From Marivibrio halodurans (lineage in GTDB: Bacteria > Pseudomonadota > Alphaproteobacteria > UBA8366 > Aestuariispiraceae), in NCBI RefSeq assembly GCF_017963645.1, contig NZ_JAGMWN010000004.1, positions 186,001 to 250,000 of the forward strand: DNA of 64,000 bases, read 5' to 3'. Shown piece after piece: positions 39,038 through 46,094 of the stretch. A program made the position numbers and the translations under genes. The notes below the pieces were generated by a model. That model ran no database searches. It worked only from the letters and a program-made list of their open reading frames with translations, and had not been told where the DNA came from. Numbering within the stretch: the first letter of the stretch is position 1; each line of letters opens with the position of its first letter.

Positions 39038-39390
39038 GGCGTCCTCCTTCTCTCAAATTTCTTTCGTCTCTTCGCGCCTCCTTTCCCTGCACCGCGACAA
39101 GAACATTAAGCGAACACTTATACGGGAACGAGAAATAAATTGCAATCATAAATAGGAATATATTCTCTTGCCGTTGCCCCGGCAGAAGCGTGGCCGGGGC
39201 GGCGGCATAAAACGCGGTGCTTTGAAAGAGATGCGCAGAAACGCGGCGCGTATCAACGCGCGCCGCGCCAAACTACGCAGAATTGGAAGGAGAGCGGCGG
39301 GCGATGTTCGCTAAGCGCTTGAAAGCGCTGATAAAGCCAAAACAGGAAAAATCGTGTCCCGGTTATCTGTGGGGCCGTCCGGCCCAGCGA
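39038..39390. other. 353-bp intergenic region with a possible small basic peptide gene
   Basis: This gap lies between the seven-repeat protein and the recombinase operon, both on the - strand. The promoter of the latter is expected in its A+T-rich part (39105-39170). On the + strand a frame with a TTG start at 39168 and stop at 39312-39314 would give a 48-aa, very basic peptide (GIKRGALKEMRRNAARINAR), with a possible AGGAA upstream. It has no recognisable family and may be chance. Confidence 0.35.
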
Positions 39391-40998
39391 TCAGGCTTCT
39401 ACATGCTCCGTCCACCGCGCCAGTACCCAATCGAGGTGATCCTTGCGGGCGGTGTTCACACTGCCGTTGATCCAGGCGGATATCATATTCGCGGTAAGGC
39501 CGTCCGGCGGGTCCGGCGCATGGCGCAACAAGTCCGTTGCCCCGATTTCGCATTTCTCCCGCGCTGCCATGAGTCGTGCCTGTATGTCCGGCGTCACGGG
39601 AACGCGGAATCTTTCGGCCTCCAGAAGCCCATCGCAGGTTTCCAGCACCCAGTTCACGTGATCCGGGTCGGCATATCGCGGGCCGGATTCAAGCCAGCGG
39701 CGAACAGTATCTGGCCCCAAGCCCTTTGGCGCATGATCGACCATCGCGAAGACCCCGCTTGGCAGCAAGTAGGCGTCCTGGAAGCTAAGAAGTCTCTCGC
39801 GCATGTCTCCAGTTATGAGACACCGTGCACCGCTCTCCTCCATGGCGCGTTGCCATGCCGTAATCGCGAATGCGAGATGGCGGGGCTTGGCGCTCCGGGT
39901 AACGCCGTTGATCCACTGTGCGATCATGGTATCCGTAAGTCCCGCCGGGATGTCCAACCCAGCGCGGCTCGCCCAGCTAATAAGGGCTGTTCCACCCATG
40001 CCGGTGCGCTCCTGAAGAGAGTGCAGGCGCGAAGTAATCTCGTCATTGAAAACAATTCTGCCGTGGCGGGTCTCGCAGTCGCCAAGACCGAGTTTAGCGA
40101 GATGCGGCCCCTGCAAATCGGGCAGGTCGCGCCAACGCGAGAGCGCGTAATCGTAATGATCGCGCCGAACCGTCTTTGTCTGCCCGTCGATCCATCGCCG
40201 CAGCGCGGCGGATGAAAGCCCCCGGGGCGCATCATCCGCATGCTTGAGCAGCTTAAAGGCACTCACGCCGGTACGCGTAATCTCGTCGCGAAGTGCCGCC
40301 CTGTCCGTGGGGGTCAAGGTAAAATATCCGGCTGCCTGCTCACGCAGGGATTCCAGCCTACCCATCACATAATCGAGATGATCCTTGCGCACGCGGTGTC
40401 CCGGCTTGCGCAACCAGTTTCCGATAGTCGAAGAATTCAGCCCCTCGGGGCAGAGACCGCGTTGCCCGCGCAAAAGAGCCGAAGGCCCGGCGCCGGTTTC
40501 TTCGATCAGAGCGCGCAACGCGCGTTGCTGCTTGGCGGTGATCGCGAAAAACTCATAACGCGGCAGCGCTTCCCAAGCGGCAATCACGGCGCGCAAGTGA
40601 TCTTTCGGTGCGGTTTTGCTTGCCCCCGAAAGCCAGCGAGAAACCGCCGGGGCCGTAAGCCCGTCCGGCACTTGTTGCATGGCTTTGAGAAGTTTCGTCG
40701 GCCCCGCGCCCGTTTGCGCGCGCAAGGTCGCGAGGCGCGCGCGCATTGTCTCATCGATTTCAACGACGTGCATTCGCGGCAAGGCGCGCCAGGCATTTAG
40801 GACGAAATCGAGATGGGTTTTCCTGGCTTTCCCGGCCGCACCGCAGAGCCAATTGCTCACGATACCGGCGTTCAGGCCCGCCGGCACCGGAGCGGCCCCG
40901 TTTAACAGTTTTACGGCGCCGGTTCCGGTAAGCTGCCGGAGCGTTTTCAACTCGTCGCGTGTTTCCTGTGAAATCTTAACGTATGTATCGGTCGGCAT
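39391..40998 (-). CDS. Protein of seven tandem HTH-like repeats, unknown function
   Basis: The 535-aa protein is built almost entirely of seven diverged repeats of 68-89 residues, at about 9-80, 81-152, 153-227, 228-316, 317-394, 395-467 and 468-535. Each has the plan: an N-terminal helix (ITxxxRxRLxxLRxxTGAG), a second helix (KLLKxA), then GLTxxxVSxWLxG, and a closing helix (KDHLxxVLxxW). The GLT...W-xG segment looks like the recognition helix of XRE/Cro-type HTH folds. This suggests a multi-HTH DNA-binding protein; no known family was recognised and an alternative protein-binding role is possible. The start is weak: ATG 40998 has only GGAT upstream, and a TTG at 41010 is in frame. It is divergent from 41158-42087. 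Confidence 0.75.
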   Translation of the reverse strand: MPTDTYVKISQETRDELKTLRQLTGTGAVKLLNGAAPVPAGLNAGIVSNWLCGAAGKARKTHLDFVLNAWRALPRMHVVEIDETMRARLATLRAQTGAGPTKLLKAMQQVPDGLTAPAVSRWLSGASKTAPKDHLRAVIAAWEALPRYEFFAITAKQQRALRALIEETGAGPSALLRGQRGLCPEGLNSSTIGNWLRKPGHRVRKDHLDYVMGRLESLREQAAGYFTLTPTDRAALRDEITRTGVSAFKLLKHADDAPRGLSSAALRRWIDGQTKTVRRDHYDYALSRWRDLPDLQGPHLAKLGLGDCETRHGRIVFNDEITSRLHSLQERTGMGGTALISWASRAGLDIPAGLTDTMIAQWINGVTRSAKPRHLAFAITAWQRAMEESGARCLITGDMRERLLSFQDAYLLPSGVFAMVDHAPKGLGPDTVRRWLESGPRYADPDHVNWVLETCDGLLEAERFRVPVTPDIQARLMAAREKCEIGATDLLRHAPDPPDGLTANMISAWINGSVNTARKDHLDWVLARWTEHVEA

Positions 40999-41157
40999 GA
41001 GTATATCCAATAAGATTAGTAAATATTAACAAAACATTATTAATTAAGGCAATAATAATAAAATTGTATTTTCCATAATAACTAATTATTTACCTTTGTA
41101 GAATACACTACACGGGAAAGTCAAATTTATTGAAATAAACGCGGGTGCATAAGGCGA

Positions 41158-42087
41158 ATGAGAATTACGGAGATTTTCGAGGAAAAAGCAGGGGCGTCTT
41201 TCCCTTTTCCCGGCGATGAACCGGGGGCCGACCAGCAGGAGCGGAATGCCGCCCTGCGGGCCAAGCATGACGAACAGGACGATGCCCTGATCGCGAAGGC
41301 ATCCGGGGTGCTCGGCGCGAGCCGCATGGACTTGGCCGGTGTTGGGGCCGCAGAAGACAGGCGTATCGAGCAGGCCGGGAAAGACAAAGCCAAGGCCCGG
41401 CACGAAACCAACTATCTGGCCGCCCTTCAGGCGCAGCTTGATCAATGGGGCGCTGATATCGCTGCGCTCGATTCTGAGATTGGTAATATCCTCGATCCAT
41501 ATTTGACCGATGCGGAACGGGAGTATCTGGACGGTATCGATGATCCGGAAGAGAAAGCGCGTGAACAGATGCGCATTGCCCGCGAGAAATACGAGAATGG
41601 AACCATGCCCCCAGAAGAGTTCGCGCGCGTCCAAGATCGTTGGAATGAGCGGCAGCGCATACGGCAAGCCAGAGCCGAAGGGGCGCAGATAAAGACACAG
41701 GATGAGGCACGGCAATATCTCGAAAAATACGATGCAGCTACTGGAGAGGCAGGCATAGAAGGTCAATCGGCAGAGTTGCAGGATATCATGCGAGACGAGG
41801 TTCATAACCACGACGAAAGCGGAAATGCCGCTCAACAGAATAATGCGTCTGATTTTGAAGTGTCCTCGACTGGCAATGTGCTTGGCGGCAACGTTTTGAA
41901 AGGCGCTGGGACATCCTTCGCCAATGCTACCGAGTCAGAGACATCATTACGGGAGGCTGCTCCGCCCATGCGGGCGCACTTTGAGCCTGCCGCGCGACAA
42001 ACCGGCGATGTGAAACCCGATGCGCAGATCAATCTGGCGCGGGAGCATGATGCAGACGTCCCACCACCACCCAATACTATGGGGTAA
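41158..42087 (+). CDS. Charged, coiled-coil-rich protein of unknown function
   Basis: A 309-aa protein, strongly acidic and hydrophilic with predicted helices (QDDALIAKASGVLG, NYLAALQAQLDQWGADIAALDSE, EKAREQMRIAREKYE). The last 100 residues look disordered and rich in Asn, Glu and Pro. There is no signal peptide or membrane segment and no known domain. AAGG lies about four bases before the ATG. The gene ends base to base with the convergent Tat-signal protein gene, and the 160-bp gap to the seven-repeat gene is very A+T-rich, so it holds two divergent promoters. Confidence 0.7.
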   Translation: MRITEIFEEKAGASFPFPGDEPGADQQERNAALRAKHDEQDDALIAKASGVLGASRMDLAGVGAAEDRRIEQAGKDKAKARHETNYLAALQAQLDQWGADIAALDSEIGNILDPYLTDAEREYLDGIDDPEEKAREQMRIAREKYENGTMPPEEFARVQDRWNERQRIRQARAEGAQIKTQDEARQYLEKYDAATGEAGIEGQSAELQDIMRDEVHNHDESGNAAQQNNASDFEVSSTGNVLGGNVLKGAGTSFANATESETSLREAAPPMRAHFEPAARQTGDVKPDAQINLAREHDADVPPPPNTMG

Positions 42088-42609
42088 TTACTGAGGCTGT
42101 TGGTTGTTCAGGGACACCTGATCCGGTGCGTTCCATATATCCTGATGATGAGCATATACTCTGGGGAGTTCGTGCTTAAGCTCAGCGATGTTGATCGTGA
42201 AATCGTATCCACCAGCATAAAGCGTGATATCGGTTGCCGTGCCTTGCGATTGGTTGACGCGATACTCGACGGGAACGCCGACGCCTGCAAACTGGTTTTT
42301 AATCCATTTGCCGATCTCATCCCCCGTCCATGGGGCGTTTTCTTGCAGGTTGATAAAAACTCCAACCCCACGCGTCTCCGAGTCTTCGGAATAGTGACGC
42401 AATTCGCGCCGCGTATCGAAGGTGTTTTCGACTTCCCCGTTTGACGATTCTAACGTCGCAGCCTTTGCTTCCCCGGCTTGCGCATCATTGCCGCCCGGCA
42501 GGGAGGCCAGCATGGCGGCACCGGCCACGGCACTAAGGCCGCTCAACATGGCTCTGCGGCTGATGCCCTTCTTGTGTTCGGCTTCGAATGTATCTTGTAA
42601 CGCACTCAT
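42088..42609 (-). CDS. Tat-exported protein of unknown function
   Basis: The 173-aa protein begins MSALQDTFEAEHKKGISRRAMLSGLSAVAGAAMLASLPGG, a twin-arginine signal with SRRAML followed by a hydrophobic stretch, so the mature part (about 130 aa) goes to the periplasm folded or with a cofactor. The mature part has FINLQENAPWTGDEIGKWI and DITLYAGGYDFTINIAELKH, with no recognised domain. I chose the ATG at 42609; the longer frame upstream has low-complexity sequence unlike a real N-terminus. It converges with 41158-42087. Confidence 0.72.
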   Translation of the reverse strand: MSALQDTFEAEHKKGISRRAMLSGLSAVAGAAMLASLPGGNDAQAGEAKAATLESSNGEVENTFDTRRELRHYSEDSETRGVGVFINLQENAPWTGDEIGKWIKNQFAGVGVPVEYRVNQSQGTATDITLYAGGYDFTINIAELKHELPRVYAHHQDIWNAPDQVSLNNQQPQ

Positions 42610-42781
42610 AATATCGCGCCTAAAAATAAAATTACAAAAAGACTCATAATATGGCACTTTTATACAACTTCTGTGCGAATAATGCAAGAAAATAGGCGAT
42701 TTTCTGTAATGCGGGATAGTATCGCATTCCGTGTTTTGGAGGGTTTTATTTGTGGCGTGTGTATCCATCATTCCGCCCTCC

Positions 42782-43045
42782 CTATTGGAACAGGCCGGAG
42801 AGCGCTTCCCAGCGGCTCACCAGAATGGCGAGCATGAGAAGCAGCACGGCGCTCACTACCAGCCATGTCCACAGCAGGCCGATGAATTTGAACACCAGAT
42901 AGACCGCGCCGGAACCCATGGCGCCCGCGACCAGCGCGCCGCCCCAGCCGCCTTTGCCATAGCCCGCAATCGCGCAGATGATCCCGGCGATCACGGCAAG
43001 GCCGCCCACGGTATCATTGCCTTTGGAAGAAGAGTCTTTGCCCAT
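42782..43045 (-). CDS. Small membrane protein of unknown function
   Basis: An 87-aa protein with three hydrophobic, glycine-rich segments: GGLAVIAGIICAIAGYG, GGALVAGAMGSGAVYLVFKF and LWTWLVVSAVLLLMLAILVS. There is no catalytic motif. It may belong to a family of mobile-element membrane peptides. About 170 bp upstream of the Tat-signal gene on the same strand; it could be cotranscribed with it. Confidence 0.6.
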   Translation of the reverse strand: MGKDSSSKGNDTVGGLAVIAGIICAIAGYGKGGWGGALVAGAMGSGAVYLVFKFIGLLWTWLVVSAVLLLMLAILVSRWEALSGLFQ

Positions 43046-43312
43046 CGCACCGGCCCCTTATGCTGCCTTTGATACTGCTGATGCGCGGGCGGCCGGAGAG
43101 GGATGCGACACCACAAGGTTGTGAACAAAACATACAATTCTGTTTTAGGTGTTGATCGCGTTTGGTAAATGGGTATCCTGAGGGCGGATGAAAAGCGCGG
43201 GCTGGGCGGCTCTTGGAGCCGTAAGGCGCTGAAGTCCGGCGGAGAATGCATGGGGTGAACGCTCTTGTATGAAGTGTTCACCCGGAATTCTCTGCCTGGA
43301 AGGAAGCCCGCG

Positions 43313-44104
43313 ATGCCACGCCGCCCGAAATCGGAACCGTCTCTCTCGCTCTTCACGCGCGGCGGGGCGCGCAAATATCTCTCGGCGGCCGAGCGGGCGC
43401 GGTTCTACGCGGCGCTGGAATGTCTTGAACCCAAAAGCCGCACCTTCTGCGAAATGATCTACTGGACGGGGTGCCGCCCCGGCGAGGCGCTGGCGATGAG
43501 CACGGCCAGCCTCGATACCGAGGCCGGGACGGTGACGATCCGCTCTCTCAAGAAGCGCGGAGCGCAGAAGGGGCGGCATTACCGGGTTGTCCCCTTGCCG
43601 CGCGCGTTCATTACGCGGTTGAGCCAAGTGCATTGCTTAGGGGAAGGAGATGACGGGGCCGGAGCGCCGAAGGATCGCCGCCTATGGCGCTTCGGGCGCA
43701 CCACGGGCTGGAAACGCATGGGTGCCGTGATGACGGCGGCGAAGATCACGGGCACGCGGGCCTGTGCCCGGGGGCTGCGTCATAGCTTCGGGGTGCATGC
43801 CGCGCTCAAGGGCGTGCCGGAAACGCGCATCCGCAGATGGCTGGGGCATGCCAGCCTCGCGACGACGGCGATCTATCTGGAGATGGCCGCGCTGGAAGAC
43901 CGCGAGATGGCGCGGCGGTTGTGGCGGGAGGACGGGGCCGGAATAGAAAGCGTACCTCCGATCCGCCGCCCGGATCACACGCTATCCAACACGGAGTTGA
44001 TCCGTCTGCTCAGCGCCTACAGCGCCATTGCCGAGGAAGCGCCGCGTCTGGCTTTCCTCACCAGCCTTGAAACCCGTGCCGGGCTACCGCCCGGCCACCC
44101 ATAA
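43313..44104 (+). CDS. Tyrosine recombinase (phage-integrase family)
   Basis: The 263-aa protein is a compact tyrosine recombinase lacking most of an N-terminal arm-binding domain. The catalytic residues can be placed: Arg55 in TGCRPGEAL, Arg156 in RGLRHSFG (the first His of HxLR is Arg153 here), His179 in LGHASLATTAIYL and Tyr188. It is in the middle of the element and not at an end, so it may be a cargo recombinase, for example for dimer resolution or a second integration event. GGAAGGAAG precedes the ATG at 43313; an earlier GTG/ATG is in frame. It is followed 15 bp later by a 42-codon gene. Confidence 0.85.
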   Translation: MPRRPKSEPSLSLFTRGGARKYLSAAERARFYAALECLEPKSRTFCEMIYWTGCRPGEALAMSTASLDTEAGTVTIRSLKKRGAQKGRHYRVVPLPRAFITRLSQVHCLGEGDDGAGAPKDRRLWRFGRTTGWKRMGAVMTAAKITGTRACARGLRHSFGVHAALKGVPETRIRRWLGHASLATTAIYLEMAALEDREMARRLWREDGAGIESVPPIRRPDHTLSNTELIRLLSAYSAIAEEAPRLAFLTSLETRAGLPPGHP

Positions 44105-44119
44105 CGAAATGGAGGAACC

Positions 44120-44248
44120 ATGACCGGGAAACTCGTAACGCCGATCATTCTATTGCTTTGGAAATTGCAGGATGGGCTCCGTATCCTGACCGTCGCACTG
44201 GAGCGGATCGAATACCGCATCGCTGACGCTGTTCCGGATGAGGAATGA
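44120..44248 (+). CDS. Short peptide gene (42 aa), unknown function
   Basis: ATG 44120 follows a perfect GGAGG at 44111-44115, and the frame runs to TGA 44246-44248. The peptide begins MTGKLVTPIILLLWKLQDGL and ends ERIEYRIADAVPDEE, so it has one amphipathic or membrane-touching helix. The strong ribosome binding site and position 15 bp after the tyrosine recombinase argue that it is translated. It is too short for a family call. Confidence 0.55.
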   Translation: MTGKLVTPIILLLWKLQDGLRILTVALERIEYRIADAVPDEE

Positions 44249-44308
44249 AGAGCGGCACTAAACAGACTTACTCTCGGCTTCTTAGCAAATATCGCCACAA
44301 ACCGTTCA

Positions 44309-45652
44309 TCACTGAACCACGGAACCCAATGCACGATTATAACGGCGTTCCGCAAGGGCTTGGCATCTTTTTTTGTCTGCATCAGCAACTATGCTTGACT
44401 TCCCGTCCAGAATGCTTTGATCAGCGCGAACACCTACAACTCTATGCTGGGTGCCAGTATGGTCATTCGTTACATATCCAAGAATTGCATCGATACGTTC
44501 ATATCTTTCGAACCGATACAAGCAGTAGCCTTTTTCAATTTCAAGCAACCGGCCGGAATGATACTCAAAATAAAGTCGGTTCGCTGTTTGAAAAAGGTTC
44601 CGTATTTCGATTCCAAGGAGCTCTTTAGTGCCGTCTTCACTGCTTACACTTTTAGGAATTCTGTCTGAAACTCCTTCAATTTTTAATTGGCCATCATTTA
44701 GAAAAATTTGAATCAGGTCAAATTTCTTAACTAAGAAGTTTTCATCATCGTCAAAATAGTAAGACATTATTACCCACAAGCCAAATTTCTTAACAAGATT
44801 TGTACCGCTGAGTCTCTCCCCAGGGTTCTTAGAATAATCCACGACTATTGTTTGATTTCTATTAGATTGGAAAAGCTGATCAAAAACCTTTCTTCTCCAT
44901 AAGCTATCATAGTGCCTGTTGAGGTAATCAATGAACGCTTTGTTTCTTGTAGCAAATATTGGAGATTTGACAGACTGTTGATGAACCCAACCTACGTAGG
45001 CAATATTCTCACCTGATTGTTTAAAAATAATCATGAAATTGATAAGTGGAACATTGTGACGTAAAATTCTTACATGATGCCGATCCGAAACTTTTCCCAC
45101 GCTTAATGGCATCTCAAAACGACTGCTAAACACCTCCGGGTAACTGATAAGATCTTTCCAAACTGTAAATTCTGGGTTATTGAAGCAATGATCATAAATC
45201 TTAACAACTTCATTTTCATAGTTTTCATCATCACTGAACGTAACAAAAGTATTTTTTACACACCTTGCATCCCCTACTTCAGAGATAATATCTTCTATTA
45301 CGGACAATGAGTCTCCTACCTTCATAAAACTTCCTTGAGATAGGATGTCTCTAATTTCGTGAAGCATCTTTTCGTTATTATATTCTATGGCTAAAGCAAT
45401 TAATTCGTCATCACTGCTATAAATAATCTTATTAAAAACAAACCCAGATACTGCATTTACAATGAGTAGAATAAATACACCAACAATAATTTCAATATAA
45501 TCTTCTATTCCAATGCTTTTTGCTAATATACCCAAATCCGAAATTTCGGAAACAATCTTAGGAGCAGCAAAAATACTTGACAAAGATGCAAGAAACACTA
45601 TTGTCATATAAATTCTTTTATTTTTTATTTGTGTTAATGGAGTATTTTTCAT
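44309..45652 (-). CDS. Membrane-anchored protein of low G+C, unknown function
   Basis: The 447-aa protein has two N-terminal membrane helices (IYMTIVFLASLSSIFAA and IEIIVGVFILLIVNAVSGFVF) and a large cytoplasmic C-terminal part. Codon use is A+T-rich, unlike all its neighbours. In the middle is IFATRNKAFIDYLNRHYDSLW, which resembles the end of PLD-like or DUF-type regulators, but no HKD motif is visible. The C-terminal part has many aromatic beta strands. It may be a defence or effector protein, given its place among recombinase and toxin-antitoxin genes, but that is a guess. The ATG at 45652 overlaps a divergent start; a later in-frame ATG is at 45607. Confidence 0.6.
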   Translation of the reverse strand: MKNTPLTQIKNKRIYMTIVFLASLSSIFAAPKIVSEISDLGILAKSIGIEDYIEIIVGVFILLIVNAVSGFVFNKIIYSSDDELIALAIEYNNEKMLHEIRDILSQGSFMKVGDSLSVIEDIISEVGDARCVKNTFVTFSDDENYENEVVKIYDHCFNNPEFTVWKDLISYPEVFSSRFEMPLSVGKVSDRHHVRILRHNVPLINFMIIFKQSGENIAYVGWVHQQSVKSPIFATRNKAFIDYLNRHYDSLWRRKVFDQLFQSNRNQTIVVDYSKNPGERLSGTNLVKKFGLWVIMSYYFDDDENFLVKKFDLIQIFLNDGQLKIEGVSDRIPKSVSSEDGTKELLGIEIRNLFQTANRLYFEYHSGRLLEIEKGYCLYRFERYERIDAILGYVTNDHTGTQHRVVGVRADQSILDGKSSIVADADKKRCQALAERRYNRALGSVVQ

Positions 45653-45857
45653 GTCGCCGTATCTTCGTAACAGAGATTTTGAGCCTTTCTTCGTTCATCT
45701 CTTGGAAAAAGAGAGATCAAGGGCTCTCGTGCTCGGTGGTGTTTCAGGAATAATTGCTGGGTTTATGTTAGCAGTGAACAGTGCTCCTGAGCCTGAGTCC
45801 GAACCTGACATAACATGCGATCCTGTTTCGGTCTCTGCTCAACTTAACCTTGAATAG
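45651..45857 (+). CDS. Possible small membrane protein (68 aa)
   Basis: The frame encodes a 68-aa peptide with one hydrophobic segment, ALVLGGVSGIIAGFMLAV, and an acidic tail. GGAG lies eight bases before the ATG, which is a good context, but the start codon overlaps the start of the divergent membrane gene (CATG shared), so both are unlikely to be used exactly as drawn. Treat as tentative. Confidence 0.35.
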   Translation: MSPYLRNRDFEPFFVHLLEKERSRALVLGGVSGIIAGFMLAVNSAPEPESEPDITCDPVSVSAQLNLE

Positions 45858-45952
45858 GTTAGGTCATACAGCGCATCTGTCAACTGACGATAGAGCAGGT
45901 AGCAAAAACAAAACTGGCTGAGGGAAAAACGCTACGTGCAAAAAGCCGCTAC

Positions 45953-46041
45953 GCGCGCTTCGCGCAAGATGTGCGCGGTAATACCGCGCCATCTACTCCG
46001 GCCGCATCCGCGCCCTCCGGCAAAGGGGCGTGCCGCCCCTT
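45953..46041. other. Cluster of three hairpins, candidate oriT or regulatory region
   Basis: Within 90 bp are GCGCG-CTT-CGCGC (45953-45965), GCGCGGTA-A-TACCGCGC (45973-45989) and AAGGGGCG-TGC-CGCCCCTT (46023-46041). They lie in a gap of about 240 bp with no gene, between the unknown membrane protein region and the 1363-aa gene. Such clusters can form transfer origins or terminators. No T-tract follows the last hairpin on either strand, so termination is less likely. The relaxase is 6 kb away. Confidence 0.35.
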
Positions 46042-46094
46042 GTGCAATCCCCTGCCTACCAAATCTGTAGGAACCAGTAAGAAGGTGCCTCCGG

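Noticed and set aside
39283-40215. 310-codon + strand frame opposite the seven-repeat gene
   Set aside because: Overlaps the repeat protein on the other strand and shows no conserved features.
43313-44104. Tyrosine recombinase as the main integrase of the element
   Set aside because: It lies 6 kb inside the element, while the serine recombinase sits at the end with the att core in its own frame. It is not excluded, because a 24-bp core is long for a serine integrase.
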